DNA of 22,326 nucleotides from an uncultured Bacteroidales bacterium (GCA_902461985.1 CABQAB010000004.1:1-22326), one strand, 5' to 3'; shown: positions 12,159 through 20,426, numbered from the stretch's first letter. The notes: generated from the sequence alone by a model not told the origin. A program made the numbers and translations.

Positions 12159-14990
12159 TTGAGGACACTCCAGGTAATATACGCTTTTGAGTTGCCGGAA
12201 GTGCCGTCACGCAAAGGATGGCTGAAGGTTGGATACACGACCAGGATGGCTGAAGTGCGGATAGATGAGCAGGTCGGCACACTTCATTTGAAGTATAATA
12301 CGGTTCTGATCCGTTCCGCGATGCGCAAGGACGGAAGTTCTTTTGACGACCACGCCGTGCACAGGGTCCTTTGCCGGAGCGGAATACGGAATCCTGAAGA
12401 AGAGTGGTTTGTGTGTGATTGCAGGACGGTAGAAAGGGCAATCGAGGCCGTAAGGAATGGAGAGGAGACAATCCTTGAAAGAACTAATGATTTCGCGATG
12501 CGTCCCGAGCAGGAGAAGGCGGTTGAAAAGACTTCGGATTTCTTCCGGAGATTCTATGAGGAACCCGCCAATTACGGGTTGATTCCGCATTTCCTCTGGA
12601 ATGCCAAGATGCGTTTCGGCAAGACTTTCACGACATATCAGCTTGCGCTGAGAATGGGATGGAGGAAGATTCTGATTCTGACTTTCAAGCCTGCCGTGAA
12701 GACTGCCTGGAGGGAAGATTTGCTGACACACAGGGATTTCGAGGGCTGGCAGTTCTGCGAGAAGCTGGAGAGCAGGGAGTTCAACATGGTCGATGAATCC
12801 CGCCCGTTTGCCTGCTTCGCGTCATTCCAGGATGTTCTCGGAAGGAATGCTGCCGGAGGCATCAAGGCTACCAATGAGTGGATTCAGGAGGTTGACTGGG
12901 ATTGCATTGTTCTGGATGAATACCATTACGGGGCGTGGGGAAAGAATGCCAAGAGTTACTACGATAAGAAGGACCCGGCGCATCTGAGTGCCGCCGAGAA
13001 GGAGAGTATTTTGTCGGAAGATGCCGGCTCCAGGAAGGAGGTTGAGGCGCGGGAGATGTATGATGAGGGGCTGATGCCTCTGAAGACAAGGGCTTATCTG
13101 TATCTTTCGGGGACGCCGTTCAGGGCGATCAGTTCCGGCGAGTTTATCGAGGAGCAGATTTATAACTGGACATATTCGGATGAGCAGCAGGCGAAGGAGA
13201 GTTGGCCGTCGGACAAACCCAACCCATACGCCTCGTTGCCGAAGATGGTGATGCTGACTTATCAGCTTCCGGACAGCATAAGGGAGATTGCGGAGCAGGG
13301 AGAGTTCGATGAGTTTGACTTGAATGAGTTTTTCTCAGCGGAGGATGACCGTTTCGTGCACGAAGATTATGTGCAGAAATGGCTCGACCTTATCAGGGGT
13401 TCTTATACGGAGAATATCGTTACCGAACTGAAGCTCGGCGCAGAGAAGCCCCCGATGCCATATTCCGATTCGCGCTTTTTGAGTTATCTGCAGCATACTT
13501 ATTGGTTTCTGCCCTCTGTGGCTTCCTGTCGTGCGATGTCGAGGCTTCTGCATAAGCCGGCAAACAGGTTTTTTAGCGATTATGAAGTAATTGTCGCCGC
13601 AGGGAACGAGGCCGGTATGGGTGCGAAGGCTGTCGAACCGGTGTATGATGCGATGGATGATCCGCAGAAGACGAAGACTATCACCTTGTCTTGCGGCAAG
13701 TTGTCAACTGGGGTTACGGTCAGGCCGTGGACCGGAATACTTATGCTCAGGAATTCTTCGAGCCCGGAGACTTATTTCCAGGCGGCGTTCCGTGTGCAGT
13801 CTCCGTGGACTACCCGTGATGAACGGGGCAATGAGGTTATTCTGAAACCGCTTTGCTATGTGTTTGATTTTGCGCCGAACAGGGCGTTGAAGCAGGTTCA
13901 GGAGTACAGCTGCAATCTGAATGTGGAGGAATCGAATCCGGAGAAGAAGGTGGCTGAGTTCATCAGGTTTCTTCCGATTTTAGCTTACGACGGAAGTTCG
14001 ATGAGGGAAATCAATGCGGCGGGGATTCTTGATATGGCGATGAGCGGGACGACTGCGACTCTTCTTGCACGCAGGTGGGAAAGCGCCGTTCTTGTCAATG
14101 TGGACAATGCTACTTTGCAGAGGCTTCTGAATAATCCGGAGGCTATGAGGGCTCTTATGAGAATCGAGGGCTTCAGGTCTCTGAATTCTGACATAGAGAC
14201 TATTATCAACAAATCCGAGCACGTGAGGAATGTGAAGAAGTCCAGGGGTGACGAGGGCTTGTCTCAAAAGGAGAAGAGACAGCTTTCCGAGGAGGAGAAG
14301 GAGTATAAGAGCAAGAGGCGGGAGATTCAGGAGAAGCTGATCAAGTTCGCTACGAGGATTCCGGTGTTTATGTATCTGACCGATTACCGGGAGTATTGCC
14401 TGAAGGATGTGATTATGCAGCTGGAGCCGGAGCTTTTCAGGAAGGTTACGGGCCTGACGCTCAAGGATTTCAGCCTGCTTGTGAGTCTAAATGTCTTTAA
14501 CAGTGAGCTTATGAACGATGCGGTGTATAAGTTCAAGAGGTATGAGGATGACAGTCTTGAATATACGGGCATCAATACTCACGATGGCCGGATGGTCGGC
14601 GGCTGGGATACTGTTGTCGATACGGGCAAGACTGCCGGTTCTGAATCTCCGTGTATGAATGTGGTAACATCCACTGGCGGCGATGCTCCAAGGATGCAGA
14701 AGGATGTTGATACAAGCATAAGTGCGGAACCCAGGGATTCCGGTTCTGATTCTCAGGCCACAGGTAATGGTGCAGTTGCGGAGCCGGTTGATGTGCGGGC
14801 GGCAAAGTCGTGGAAAGAAGTTTCCGTCGGCGACACGGTCAGGCACAGAAGCCTCGGCGGAGGGACGGTTATGTCGCTTGATGATAAATATATCATTGTC
14901 AGATTCCGGGACAGGGATTCGAAGTTTCTGTTTCCCGGTGCGTTTGAGAAAGGGTATTTGGAGATGGACAGAGAATCTGTTTCAAAATAG
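12159..14990 (+). CDS. GIY-YIG-like nuclease / superfamily 2 helicase fusion with Tudor-like tail
   Basis: The 943-residue protein begins with a T5orf172/GIY-YIG-like domain: VIYAFELPE at 6-14, KVGYTTR at 23-29, R34, and EEWF at 81-84 with the expected acid. The helicase follows, with Walker A WNAKMRFGKT at 147-156, DEYH at 253-256, LYLSGTPFRA at 314-323 and a late LSTGVTVRP ... QAAFRVQSP region for motifs V-VI. A charged coiled stretch lies around 690-735 and a low-complexity linker precedes a VGDTVRHRSLGGGTV-type Tudor/SH3-like domain near 888-935, similar to the tail of UvrD/PcrA. It likely moves on DNA and cuts unmethylated targets. The only in-frame start here is a TTG. An ATG at 12128 in another frame encodes a plausible N-terminus (MAGTKLLQNRVEDTPG), so a frameshift near 12175 is suspected. 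Confidence 0.82.
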   Translation: MRTLQVIYAFELPEVPSRKGWLKVGYTTRMAEVRIDEQVGTLHLKYNTVLIRSAMRKDGSSFDDHAVHRVLCRSGIRNPEEEWFVCDCRTVERAIEAVRNGEETILERTNDFAMRPEQEKAVEKTSDFFRRFYEEPANYGLIPHFLWNAKMRFGKTFTTYQLALRMGWRKILILTFKPAVKTAWREDLLTHRDFEGWQFCEKLESREFNMVDESRPFACFASFQDVLGRNAAGGIKATNEWIQEVDWDCIVLDEYHYGAWGKNAKSYYDKKDPAHLSAAEKESILSEDAGSRKEVEAREMYDEGLMPLKTRAYLYLSGTPFRAISSGEFIEEQIYNWTYSDEQQAKESWPSDKPNPYASLPKMVMLTYQLPDSIREIAEQGEFDEFDLNEFFSAEDDRFVHEDYVQKWLDLIRGSYTENIVTELKLGAEKPPMPYSDSRFLSYLQHTYWFLPSVASCRAMSRLLHKPANRFFSDYEVIVAAGNEAGMGAKAVEPVYDAMDDPQKTKTITLSCGKLSTGVTVRPWTGILMLRNSSSPETYFQAAFRVQSPWTTRDERGNEVILKPLCYVFDFAPNRALKQVQEYSCNLNVEESNPEKKVAEFIRFLPILAYDGSSMREINAAGILDMAMSGTTATLLARRWESAVLVNVDNATLQRLLNNPEAMRALMRIEGFRSLNSDIETIINKSEHVRNVKKSRGDEGLSQKEKRQLSEEEKEYKSKRREIQEKLIKFATRIPVFMYLTDYREYCLKDVIMQLEPELFRKVTGLTLKDFSLLVSLNVFNSELMNDAVYKFKRYEDDSLEYTGINTHDGRMVGGWDTVVDTGKTAGSESPCMNVVTSTGGDAPRMQKDVDTSISAEPRDSGSDSQATGNGAVAEPVDVRAAKSWKEVSVGDTVRHRSLGGGTVMSLDDKYIIVRFRDRDSKFLFPGAFEKGYLEMDRESVSK

Positions 14991-15087
14991 CTTCTAAGTT
15001 TGTCTGCTGACGACATGAGTAGTTTCTTTTTCAATGAAAAAATATGTAATTATTGAACTTGTGCAACAGTCTTGCGCATCTGCCGAT

Positions 15088-15095
15088 TAAATTTG
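15088..15095 (+). promoter_or_regulatory. -7 element before the 27-residue peptide
   Basis: TAAATTTG matches TAnnTTTG 29 bp upstream of the ATG at 15124. No -33 element is clear. Confidence 0.35.
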
Positions 15096-15123
15096 CCATA
15101 AAATAACCAAAAACAAATACGAT

Positions 15124-15207
15124 ATGTTTGAAGTGCTTTTCTTTCTCGTGCTGATTCTGGGTGTGTTGGGTGCGATAACCGGTCACGGAGATGACTGGAG
15201 CAAATAG
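15124..15207 (+). CDS. Putative 27-residue membrane peptide
   Basis: The frame encodes MFEVLFFLVLILGVLGAITG followed by HGDDWSK. It is one hydrophobic helix with a short charged end, as in small membrane toxins or membrane-anchored regulators. A -7 element sits 29 bp upstream and a terminator-like hairpin lies downstream at 15366. There is no good Shine-Dalgarno sequence. It is too short for codon statistics to decide, and the region 14991-15516 is otherwise without a gene that I can support. Confidence 0.4.
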   Translation: MFEVLFFLVLILGVLGAITGHGDDWSK

Positions 15208-15365
15208 ATTTTATTCTGTCTTTCCGGCCATTTGTCTTGCTTTCTTGAAAGATGACCGGCAAACAACTGGGTAAAATGTCTTTCCCGTGCATTTGATGTC
15301 GTCGAGACTACTTCAGTTCGGTTTCGATGTCTCCCTCTCAGGCCGTGGGCATTGTGATGAACAAG

Positions 15366-15416
15366 GTGTCCAGACCGGAATAGTTAAATCCTTCGCTGGA
15401 CACTATTGAATTTTTT
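15366..15416 (+). terminator. Terminator-like hairpin
   Basis: GTGTCCAG (15366-15373) and CTGGACAC (15396-15403) pair perfectly over 8 bp with a 22-base loop. Seven bases later comes a run of six T (15411-15416). The distance to the T run and the long loop make it a moderate candidate for ending rightward transcription from the defence operon or the small peptide. Confidence 0.4.
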
Positions 15417-15449
15417 CACACCTTAAAGGGCTGTACAAAATTCTGCATT

Positions 15450-15505
15450 TTGAACTGCTCCCCCCAAAAAAAAGTTGGACAAAAAACTTTTGGGGTGCAG
15501 TTCAA
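15450..15505. mobile_element. 56-bp palindrome resembling two insertion-sequence ends back to back
   Basis: The two arms start TTGAACTGCTCCCCCC and, on the other strand, TTGAACTGCACCCCAAAAG; both run through an A tract to GTT. They agree except for one substitution and small length changes in the C and A runs. From memory, the pattern TGnACTGCnCCC...AAGTTGGAC is that of IS3-family (IS150-like) ends. No transposase lies between, and no target-site duplication is evident, so it would be a remnant or miniature element. It lies 11 bp past the stop of the minus-strand gene at 15517 and could also act as a transcription stop. Confidence 0.5.
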
Positions 15506-15516
15506 TCGCTTCATTG

Positions 15517-15852
15517 CTACTTGTACAATGCTTTTGCCAGTTCAACGAGTCCTTCCACTCCGGGAAAGTCCGTTGAAGCTCCGTGGCGGAACTCGAAAGG
15601 AACCCCCGCATAGGTCTTGGTCGCACCGAATGCAACTTTCGAAGCCTTGCCCGTATGCATTGCAGTCATGGCGTCGCCGAACGCCTGCGAGAATCCCTGC
15701 ATCATGCCGCCGTAGATTTCACCTTTCGTGAACTCCGGCATGCCTTCTGGCATCACTATGTCGTGCTGTGCCGTACCGCCTACATGGTAGTCGCTGATGC
15801 GCTGCTCCACGGGTTTGTCCCGTCCACTAAGGTAAGCATCAAACTCTGCCAC
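15517..15852 (-). CDS. Unrecognised 111-codon protein, possibly truncated at its N-terminus
   Basis: I do not recognise this family. The product is soluble and contains QHDIVMPEGMPEFTKGEIYG, then MMQGFSQAFGDAMTAMHTGK, a sequence with clear coding character (Gly/Met-rich turns and amphipathic helices). The only in-frame start is GTG at 15852. The frame stays open five more codons upstream without ATG and reads like mid-protein sequence (IKINVAEFDAYLSG). No TAnnTTTG element is visible upstream on the minus strand. It may be the C-terminal part of a longer gene whose front was lost. An insertion-sequence-like palindrome adjoins its 3-prime end. Confidence 0.55.
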   Translation of the reverse strand: MAEFDAYLSGRDKPVEQRISDYHVGGTAQHDIVMPEGMPEFTKGEIYGGMMQGFSQAFGDAMTAMHTGKASKVAFGATKTYAGVPFEFRHGASTDFPGVEGLVELAKALYK

Positions 15853-15945
15853 ATTGATTTTAATTAGTTACTAAAAGTATCTTTGTCTCTTTTCATTGCT
15901 GGTTGTCTGAATGTTAAAACAATAACTTTTTTGAAATTATTTTCA

Positions 15946-15977
15946 TTTGCACACAAAACGATCTTTAATTACCTTTG
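15946..15977 (+). promoter_or_regulatory. Bacteroidota promoter of the GH20 gene
   Basis: TTTG at 15946-15949 is followed after 20 bases by TACCTTTG at 15970-15977, the best -33/-7 pair in the window. Transcription should start near 15984, giving a leader of about 70 bases before the ATG at 16053. Confidence 0.7.
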
Positions 15978-16052
15978 TATAGAGGGTTATCCTGAAGTGT
16001 GTTTTTTCTGTCGTAAGTTAAAGTCTATAAATGTACTATAAAATCGTAATAT

Positions 16053-18380
16053 ATGAAACAGTGTCGTTTGACGGCGATTGCGGCCGTACTCGTGCTTTTA
16101 GCGGCCTGCAGCACGAATGAGAATAAAGTGAACGTGATTCCTTGTCCGGACCAGGTTAGGATGCGCTGCGGTGATTTTGAGGCAGCCGGGGCGGATGTTT
16201 TCATCGATTCAGGAATGGATGATGAGAGCAGGGCAGTCGTGGAGAAATTCGTGCAGGCACTGTCCTCTGCAAGCGGGAAGACGAGCCTGACTACTTCAGA
16301 CCAGCGCGGAAATGGCTTTTCTTTCATTGTAAATGCCAATCTCCCGGCCGAAGCCTATATACTTGACATTTCGCGAAATAAACTGACAGTCGAGGCGTCG
16401 GGTCTCCGAGGTTTCAACTATGCCGTCCAGTCTCTCAAGCAGATGCTGCCCGTGTCAATCTATACCGGGGAATATGCCCCTGATGCGGAATGGACTCTGC
16501 CGTGCGCCTATGTCAGCGATGCACCGCGTTTCGCCTACAGGGGGATGCACATTGACGTGGCAAGGCATTTTTTCGATGTCGCCGAGATGAAGAAAGTTCT
16601 GGACATTATGGAGCTCCACAAACTCAATACACTGCACTGGCACCTTACCGATGACCAGGGCTGGAGAATCGAGATTCCCGGCTATCCTGAACTTACTGCC
16701 AAAGGGTCGGTCAGAAAAGGCACTGTGATACGCAAGGAATGGGGCAATTATGACAATATACCTTATGGAGGCTGCTATACGACTGACGAAATCAGGGAAA
16801 TCGTAGAATATGCGGCCGCAAAAGGAATTACGGTCATCCCGGAAATCGACCTGCCGGGACACATGCTCGCCGCTCTGCACGCTTACCCTGAACTGGGCTG
16901 TACCGGAGGTCCGTATGAGGTCTGGGGCAGCTGGGGAGTATCGGAAGATGTTCTTTGTGCCGGGAACGAAAAGACGATGCGCTTCCTCGAGGACGTGCTG
17001 GCTGCCGTGGCTGACATTTTCCCGTCTGAATACATCCATATCGGAGGAGATGAATGTCCTAAGAAACGCTGGGAGAACTGCCCTGTCTGCCAGGCGAAGA
17101 TACGGGAACTGGGACTGAAGGATGAAGGAGGTTTCACTGCCGAGCACTATCTGCAGAGCTATGTCATGGAGAGAATGGAGAAGTTCCTCGAATCAAAGGG
17201 CAAGAAGATTATAGGCTGGGACGAAATCCTCGAAGGTACACCGGGGCCGAACGCGACCATTATGTCATGGCGCGGCAGCGAGGGTGGCATAAAGGCGGCA
17301 GGAATGGGGCATGACGTGATTATGACTCCGAATACCTATATGTATTTTGATTATTGTCAGGGCGCAGACCCGGAATTCGAGCCGTTCGGCATAGGAGGCT
17401 ATGTGCCTTTGGAAAGGGTGTATTCTTATGAACCGTTTACGGAGGAGATGGATGAGGACGCCCGTGGGCATATACTCGGAGTGCAGGCGAACCTGTGGAC
17501 TGAATATGTGCTTGACAATGCGCATCTGGAATATATGCTGCTGCCGAGGATGTCCGCCCTCAGCGAAGTTCAGTGGTGCCGTCCTGAAAACAAGGACTGG
17601 AACAGGTATTTTGCCGGTGTGGGGCATCTTATTGATATTTACGATGCCCTTGGCTATAATTATTCCCTGACTGCTTTCGGTGTCCAGGGAGAACTGGCTG
17701 CAGATCCTGAAAAATCCTGCGTCAGAGTCAGGCTTCATACCTACGGCGATGCCCCGATAAGGTACACATTGGACGGAAGTGAGCCTACGGAGACATCCGA
17801 GCTTTATTCTGAACCGGTAGAAATCACTGAAAGCTGTACACTCAAGGCATTGGCATTCAGAAACGCACAGAAAACACCGGTATATCGCAGGAATCTGACT
17901 CTGCACAAGGCGGTAGGCAAGCCCGTGACCATGAACGTGGCTCCGCTCAGGAAGTATACCTACAATGCCCCGGAATCTCTCGTTGACGGTGTCAGAGGTG
18001 CTTTCGTCTACACCAGCGGTGACTGGGCAGGATGGTTCGGAGAACCTGCGGATTTGACTATTGACATGGGAGGGGAGGTTTCCTTCAGTTCCGTAACAGT
18101 GGGCGTGATGGTGCAGAAGAGTGAATATATATTCGGTCCGCTCAATATTGCCGTGTCTGTGTCAGAGGACGGAAAAGATTTTACCGAGGTTGCTTCATCC
18201 GATATTCCTGTGGACGGCCCGGATGCTCCTGACGGCCTGAGGGAGTATACTGTGGAATTCGGAGAGTCCTCATCGAGGTATGTGAGGGTCGTTGCCAAGA
18301 CCATAACCTGTCTTCCTGACTGGCATGGTGCCAAAGGGGAAAACGGCTTTCTTTTCATTGACGAGGTCGCAGTCCGCTAA
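16053..18380 (+). CDS. Beta-N-acetylhexosaminidase lipoprotein (GH20)
   Basis: The 775-residue protein has a lipoprotein signal (VLVLLAACS, lipidated Cys at 19). A GH20b-type N-terminal domain at about 26-155 is followed by the GH20 barrel at about 160-510, with HLTDDQGWRIEI at 197-208, PEIDLPGH at 263-270 and the catalytic D333-E334 pair in HIGGDECPKK. A chitobiase-type C-terminal domain (RYTLDGSEPT) and a discoidin-like F5/8 carbohydrate-binding domain ending at the C-terminus follow. It should remove terminal GlcNAc or GalNAc from glycans at the cell surface or in the periplasm, using substrate-assisted retention. The gene stands alone with its own promoter. There is no SusC/SusD pair nearby, so it is not part of a classic polysaccharide utilisation locus in this window. 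Confidence 0.95.
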   Translation: MKQCRLTAIAAVLVLLAACSTNENKVNVIPCPDQVRMRCGDFEAAGADVFIDSGMDDESRAVVEKFVQALSSASGKTSLTTSDQRGNGFSFIVNANLPAEAYILDISRNKLTVEASGLRGFNYAVQSLKQMLPVSIYTGEYAPDAEWTLPCAYVSDAPRFAYRGMHIDVARHFFDVAEMKKVLDIMELHKLNTLHWHLTDDQGWRIEIPGYPELTAKGSVRKGTVIRKEWGNYDNIPYGGCYTTDEIREIVEYAAAKGITVIPEIDLPGHMLAALHAYPELGCTGGPYEVWGSWGVSEDVLCAGNEKTMRFLEDVLAAVADIFPSEYIHIGGDECPKKRWENCPVCQAKIRELGLKDEGGFTAEHYLQSYVMERMEKFLESKGKKIIGWDEILEGTPGPNATIMSWRGSEGGIKAAGMGHDVIMTPNTYMYFDYCQGADPEFEPFGIGGYVPLERVYSYEPFTEEMDEDARGHILGVQANLWTEYVLDNAHLEYMLLPRMSALSEVQWCRPENKDWNRYFAGVGHLIDIYDALGYNYSLTAFGVQGELAADPEKSCVRVRLHTYGDAPIRYTLDGSEPTETSELYSEPVEITESCTLKALAFRNAQKTPVYRRNLTLHKAVGKPVTMNVAPLRKYTYNAPESLVDGVRGAFVYTSGDWAGWFGEPADLTIDMGGEVSFSSVTVGVMVQKSEYIFGPLNIAVSVSEDGKDFTEVASSDIPVDGPDAPDGLREYTVEFGESSSRYVRVVAKTITCLPDWHGAKGENGFLFIDEVAVR

Positions 18381-18438
18381 ACCCGGGCATAGACAGGTTT
18401 CCCGGACAGATGCACACTGTCGGCTTGCGGGCCCGGTG

Positions 18439-19350
18439 CTATGCGAGTTCAGGATAGAGTGTCTTCCAGTAGGCGATGCGGGAGTCAAGGCCGAGGGCGT
18501 GGAGCCGCTGCTTGAGAGACGGCCAGCTCCCGAGATCGCTCCAGCCGAGGTCTTCGGCTATCATGTAGATATCCGCAGACTTCTCAAGGACTGCGTAGTC
18601 GATGGATATCTTTTCGCAGGTAGGGAAGAGTGCGTCAAGGCTCTCCTTCTCCCTGTCTGTGTAAAAAGACGGGGCGATTCTGTCCATGATTCCCATAATC
18701 TGCGGAACATAGGAGCGGAGCTGGGAGAGAATGGTGTGCACGTTCCAGATGAAGATGCCTGCGTTCCACATATAGTTGCCTTCGGAGAGGTAGCGAAGGG
18801 CGGTTTCGGAATCCGGCTTTTCCTTGAACTGCTCCACTTTTACGATTTCTCCGCGTACTGTGCCTCCGGCTTTGATATAGCCGTAGCCGGTTTCCGGTCT
18901 GTCCGGCAGTATGCCTATCGTGACGATGTTCCCGGAGTCCGCAGTGAAGTCAAGGGCCTTGGATATGACGGAAGTGAATCTTTCAGTTTCTGTTATCAGG
19001 GCGTCGGAAGGGGTGACGACTATGTTCGCGTCAGGGTGGTGTGAGGCTATTTTACTGCTGGCATAGGCTATGCAGGGGGCGGTGTTGCGTGCGGCTGGTT
19101 CGAGAAGTATGTGATCCCTTGGAATCTGCGGGAGCTGCTCGTGTATCTGTGCGGCGTAGCCGGCTGAAGTTACCACCCAGAAGTTTTCGGGAGGGCAGAC
19201 GGGGAGGAAACGCTCCACTGTCATCTGAATCATACTTTTGCCTGTGCCGAGCAGGTCTATGAACTGTTTAGGTTTTTCCGGGGTACTTATTGGGTGGAGA
19301 CGGCTGCCGACTCCACCGGCCATGATTACGATGTGGTTATTGTTCTGCAT
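18439..19350 (-). CDS. manC: Mannose-1-phosphate guanylyltransferase
   Basis: The nucleotidyltransferase signature IVIMAGGVGSRLHP lies at 7-20 and KPKQF at 26-30. Further hallmarks are LEPAARNTAPCIAYA, VVTPSDALI, GYGYIKAG and GWSDLGSW. The enzyme makes GDP-mannose from mannose 1-phosphate and GTP for surface glycans. At 303 residues it is shorter than the usual 350-360, because the chain ends soon after SDLGSW and lacks the expected C-terminal part. The GDP-mannose catalytic domain is complete. The ATG at 19350 overlaps the end of the MltG gene by 14 bp, which implies coupled translation. It converges on the GH20 gene, with 58 bp between them that contain weak inverted repeats. Confidence 0.88.
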   Translation of the reverse strand: MQNNNHIVIMAGGVGSRLHPISTPEKPKQFIDLLGTGKSMIQMTVERFLPVCPPENFWVVTSAGYAAQIHEQLPQIPRDHILLEPAARNTAPCIAYASSKIASHHPDANIVVTPSDALITETERFTSVISKALDFTADSGNIVTIGILPDRPETGYGYIKAGGTVRGEIVKVEQFKEKPDSETALRYLSEGNYMWNAGIFIWNVHTILSQLRSYVPQIMGIMDRIAPSFYTDREKESLDALFPTCEKISIDYAVLEKSADIYMIAEDLGWSDLGSWPSLKQRLHALGLDSRIAYWKTLYPELA

Positions 19351-20383
19351 TTCGTCTTTGTTTTTCGCGTTTCGTAAGTGCTGACTGGAATTCCCGCGCA
19401 TTCTTCAGATGTTCGGAATAACTGGCTGCAAACCGATGTCTGCCGTTGAATTCGGGACTTGCACAGAAATAGATATAATTGTGGACTGATGGAGAGAGAA
19501 CTGCGTCTATGCAGGCTTTGGGAGGTACGTTAATCGGTGCAGGAGGCAGGCCGGCGTATTTGTAGGTGTTGAAAGGGGAGTCCACCTGCAAGTGCTTTTT
19601 GAGGACGCGGTTGAGACTGTAGTCGAAGCAGTAGCATACCGTCGGGTCAGCCTGGAGCTTGATGCCCTTGCGGAGTCTGTTCAGGTAGACTCCCGCGATG
19701 ACAGGGTATTCGTCTTTCTGAAGAGTCTCTCCGTTCACTATCGAAGCCATAATCGAAACCTCCATGCGGCTCAGACCCTGTTTTCTTGCGAGAGAGTCCC
19801 GTTCCGGCGTCCAGAACCTCTCATATTCCTTCTTGAACCTGTCGAAAATTTCCTCCACCGAGGCTGTCCAGTACATCTGGTATGAATCAGGTACAATGAG
19901 CGCGAAGACATTCTGGGGATTGAAACCATACCGGGACAGGAACAGTTCGTCGTCGAGTGCGGCGGCTATGGACAGCGAATCTACCATCATCTGCGAGGAG
20001 ATGGCCTTAGCTATGCGTCCTTTGGTGCGGAGCGTGCCGGAAAGGGTCAGCGTGCATGGCTCCTGCCATCCGAAGGCAAGCATACGCGCCACATATACGG
20101 CGGTGTACGAAGATTTGACCGGATAGTATCCTGGTTTGATTTTCTCGAAAGTCCCCGCGCTTTTGAAACATCTTTCCATGCTTCTGCGGCTTTTCGCCCT
20201 CCCGTCAAGGCAGATTTCTTCCAGGATAGCGTGCGGTTCAGAGTCGGGGTATACCCGGATTACGAAATCTTCGTCGAATCCTTCCCTGACTCTGTCAGTG
20301 TAATACAAGGATGCGAAAACAGCTGTAACTGCAACCACAGCCGCCCCTAATACAGAAAAGATTATGACAAGTGTTTTTTTCAT
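19337..20383 (-). CDS. mltG: Endolytic murein transglycosylase MltG
   Basis: The 348-residue protein has a single N-terminal membrane anchor (about 4-27) and a periplasmic YceG/MltG domain. Hallmarks are VPDSYQMYW at 164-172, ASIVNGET at 213-220 with the catalytic Glu at 219, YLNRLRKGIKLQADPTV at 233-249 and the end motif NTYKYAGLPPAPI. In Escherichia coli the corresponding stretch is SIVEKET; the second Glu, which is catalytic, is kept. It cuts nascent peptidoglycan and limits strand length. It is the third gene of a minus-strand run after UPF0597 and the LysM glucosaminidase, and overlaps manC. Confidence 0.93.
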   Translation of the reverse strand: MKKTLVIIFSVLGAAVVAVTAVFASLYYTDRVREGFDEDFVIRVYPDSEPHAILEEICLDGRAKSRRSMERCFKSAGTFEKIKPGYYPVKSSYTAVYVARMLAFGWQEPCTLTLSGTLRTKGRIAKAISSQMMVDSLSIAAALDDELFLSRYGFNPQNVFALIVPDSYQMYWTASVEEIFDRFKKEYERFWTPERDSLARKQGLSRMEVSIMASIVNGETLQKDEYPVIAGVYLNRLRKGIKLQADPTVCYCFDYSLNRVLKKHLQVDSPFNTYKYAGLPPAPINVPPKACIDAVLSPSVHNYIYFCASPEFNGRHRFAASYSEHLKNAREFQSALTKREKQRRNAEQ

Positions 20384-20426
20384 TATGAAAACTATTGTTC
20401 TTTGCGGATTATTCCAAAGCTGTTTC

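Noticed and set aside
12207..12731. 174-codon minus-strand frame opposite the helicase
   Set aside because: Shadow of the well-supported helicase frame, whose motifs are continuous on the plus strand.
15217..15300. Imperfect direct repeat beginning GTCTTTCC
   Set aside because: Short, with several mismatches and indels, and no associated structure. It is within chance for this length.
15301..15405. Possible protein tail ending MNKVSRPE
   Set aside because: No start or upstream coding continuation, and two frames look equally open.
17265..17906. 213-codon minus-strand frame within the GH20 gene
   Set aside because: Shadow of the GH20 coding frame, with no domain of its own.
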